NCBI RefSeq assembly: GCF_004023625.1
Contig: NZ_RPDJ01000001.1
Coordinates: 1 to 64,000, forward strand
Direction of reading: 5' to 3'
From: Streptomyces cavernae
GTDB taxonomy: Bacteria > Actinomycetota > Actinomycetes > Streptomycetales > Streptomycetaceae
Length of the DNA: 64,000 nt
Shown: positions 62,777 through 64,000 of the stretch, piece after piece
How the letters are laid out: every line of letters begins with the position of its first letter
Numbering within the stretch: position 1 is the stretch's first letter
The notes under the pieces: model-generated
What the model was told of the DNA's origin: nothing
The model's input: the letters and a program-made list of their open reading frames with translations, nothing else
Database searches by the model: none
Translations under genes and position numbers: made by a program

Positions 62777-63486
62777 GCGGAGTGATCGTCACCAACCCTC
62801 CGAGGGCGGCCGAGAAGGACGTCGAGGCACTGTCCGGCTACGGGGTGGCCACCGTGCACGAGGCCCTCGGCCGCACCGGACTCCTCGGTCCGCGGCTGCG
62901 CCCCATCCAGCAGGACGTCCGGATCGCCGGCACGGCGGTCACCGTACTCAGCTGGCCCGGCGACAACCTCATGATCCATGCCGCGGTGGAGCAGTGCAGC
63001 CCCGGTGACATCCTCGTCGTCACCACCACCTCGCCCTCCACGGACGGCATGTTCGGCGAACTGTTCGCCACCGCGCTGCAGCGGCGCGGGGTGCGCGGAC
63101 TCGTCATCAACGCGGGCATCCGCGACACCGCGGAACTGCGCGGCATGGGCTTCCCCGCATGGGCGGCCGCCGTGTCCGCCCAGGGCACCGTCAAGGCGAC
63201 CGCGGGCTCGGTCAATGTGCCCATCGTGGTCGGCGGGGAGATCGTCCGGCCCGGCGATGTGGTGCTCGCAGACGACGACGGCGTGATGGTCGTACCCCGC
63301 GAGCGGTCCGGCGAGGCCGTCGAGGCGTCCGCCGCCCGCACGGCGAAGGAGGAGGCGTCCCGCGCCGCCTTCGCGGGGGGCCAACTCGGCCTGGACCGCT
63401 ACGGGTTGCGTGAGAAGCTGGTACGCCTCGGGGTGCGCTACGAGTCCTACGACCAGTACCTGAGGGAAGCGGGCTCCGGGTCGTGA
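62773..63486 (+). CDS. 4-carboxy-4-hydroxy-2-oxoadipate aldolase (RraA-like class II)
   Basis: The 237-residue RraA-fold aldolase has GDILVVTTTSPSTDGMFGEL and VRGLVINAGIRDTAELRGMG, the latter with the Arg-Asp pair that binds pyruvate and the metal in the HMG/CHA aldolases. It splits 4-carboxy-4-hydroxy-2-oxoadipate into pyruvate and oxaloacetate. Start and stop overlap both neighbours (ATGA and GTGA), so the three proteins are made together. Confidence 0.88.
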   Translation: MSGVIVTNPPRAAEKDVEALSGYGVATVHEALGRTGLLGPRLRPIQQDVRIAGTAVTVLSWPGDNLMIHAAVEQCSPGDILVVTTTSPSTDGMFGELFATALQRRGVRGLVINAGIRDTAELRGMGFPAWAAAVSAQGTVKATAGSVNVPIVVGGEIVRPGDVVLADDDGVMVVPRERSGEAVEASAARTAKEEASRAAFAGGQLGLDRYGLREKLVRLGVRYESYDQYLREAGSGS

Positions 63487-64000
63487 ACGGAGACGACGCG
63501 GCCGGTGCCGCCGAGGCCGGCGCCGAGGCAATCCGCTGCATGCTGATGCGGGGTGGCACATCCAAGGGCGCGTACTTCCTGGCCGAGGACCTGCCCGTCG
63601 ACCCCGGCGCCCGGGACGAGCTGCTCCTGCGCGTCATGGGCAGCCCCGACCCGCGCCAGATCGACGGCCTGGGCGGAGCCCATCCCCTGACCAGCAAGGT
63701 GGCCGTGGTTTCCGCATCGCCCGGCCCCGAGGCGGACATCGACTACCTGTTCCTCCAAGTCGCCGTCACCAGAGCAGAGGTGACTGACCGTCAGAACTGC
63801 GGCAATCTGCTTGCCGGAGTCGGCCCCTTCGCGGTGGAACGCGGACTGGTCCACCCCGGTGAGGCGGAGACGACCGTGCGGATCCGGATGCGCAACACCG
63901 GGGACCTCGCCGTCGCGAACTTCCGCACGCCGGGCGGGCGCGTCGTGTACAGCGGCTCCGCGGAGATCTCCGACGTACCGGGGACGGCCGCACCGGTGCT
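63483..64000 (+). CDS. 4-oxalomesaconate tautomerase (PrpF/GalD family), 5' part
   Basis: The gene is cut by the right edge after 172 codons. The start reads IRCMLMRGGTSKGAYFLAED, the PrpF/GalD signature with active-site Cys or Lys region, then DGLGGAHPLTSKVAVVS and NCGNLLAGVGPFA. GalD turns the keto form of 4-oxalomesaconate to the enol used by GalB; PrpF relatives isomerise aconitates. GTG 63483 overlaps the aldolase stop. Confidence 0.88.
   Translation, partial: MNGDDAAGAAEAGAEAIRCMLMRGGTSKGAYFLAEDLPVDPGARDELLLRVMGSPDPRQIDGLGGAHPLTSKVAVVSASPGPEADIDYLFLQVAVTRAEVTDRQNCGNLLAGVGPFAVERGLVHPGEAETTVRIRMRNTGDLAVANFRTPGGRVVYSGSAEISDVPGTAAPV

Noticed and set aside
1..64000. tRNA, rRNA or integrase attachment site
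   Set aside because: No cloverleaf-like sequence, rRNA stretch or integrase gene was noticed on either strand by reading. A tRNAscan and Rfam run would be decisive.

Overview
The window is high-GC DNA (GC-rich third codon positions throughout) that reads as a Streptomyces-type actinomycete chromosome. It carries a modular type I PKS end, a SARP activator, macrolide-type glycosyltransferases, a SigB/F-family sigma factor with Rsb partners, a DUF5133 gene containing a TTA codon, and Tat-exported proteins.

Region 1 (1-29.2 kb) is the right part of a glycosylated polyketide gene cluster. It opens with the last module (KR-ACP-docking domain) of a PKS subunit. Next come a lipoprotein and a minus-strand operon of two P450s and a BAHD-type acyltransferase, then a plus-strand run of ferredoxin, glycosyltransferase, dTDP-glucose 4,6-dehydratase and SARP regulator. 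The deoxysugar set is completed by a 4-ketoreductase, a 3,5-epimerase, a second glycosyltransferase and a PLP/PMP NDP-hexose 3-dehydratase, followed by a second BAHD-type acyltransferase. The most unusual part is 17.7-29.2 kb. It encodes S-adenosylmethionine synthetase, an MTA/SAH nucleosidase, an unrecognised protein, a transglutaminase-fold protein, an aminoacyl-carrier-protein dehydrogenase-like flavoenzyme, an ectoine-synthase-like cupin, a free carrier protein and a free adenylation enzyme. A second transcript holds a LuxR regulator, an EamA exporter and a tryptophan-synthase-beta-like enzyme, with a divergent GNAT acetyltransferase. I infer a route that loads an amino acid on a carrier protein and modifies it, probably with SAM consumption, to make a building block or side chain for the polyketide. 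I do not recognise this gene combination.

Region 2 (29.2-57.6 kb) is not biosynthetic. It holds a secreted GH43/AbfB glycosidase, a Tat-signal ketosteroid-dehydrogenase-like flavoprotein and a dense stress-signalling island. That island contains an RsbR-RsbS-RsbT stressosome operon with overlapping genes, three PP2C/SpoIIE-type phosphatases, several STAS and HATPase proteins, two paralogous MarR regulators and a SigB/F-type sigma factor. A DUF5133 gene, a PRC-barrel gene, a coiled-coil/winged-helix protein, a MITE-like element, an alpha/beta hydrolase and a FUSC membrane protein follow.

Region 3 (53.7-61.1 kb) is rich in decayed genes: a chimeric lyase/mutase remnant, a frameshifted serine hydrolase, a head-to-head NmrA/MarR deletion scar, a broken response regulator and a broken ferredoxin reductase, with an intact RidA gene between them. 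Region 4 (61.1-64.0 kb) starts a catabolic operon: a GntR regulator with a nested palindromic operator, then overlapping genes for 4-oxalomesaconate hydratase, 4-carboxy-4-hydroxy-2-oxoadipate aldolase and the start of a 4-oxalomesaconate tautomerase. This is the lower meta-cleavage route of protocatechuate/gallate. No tRNA, rRNA, CRISPR array or complete transposase gene was seen.
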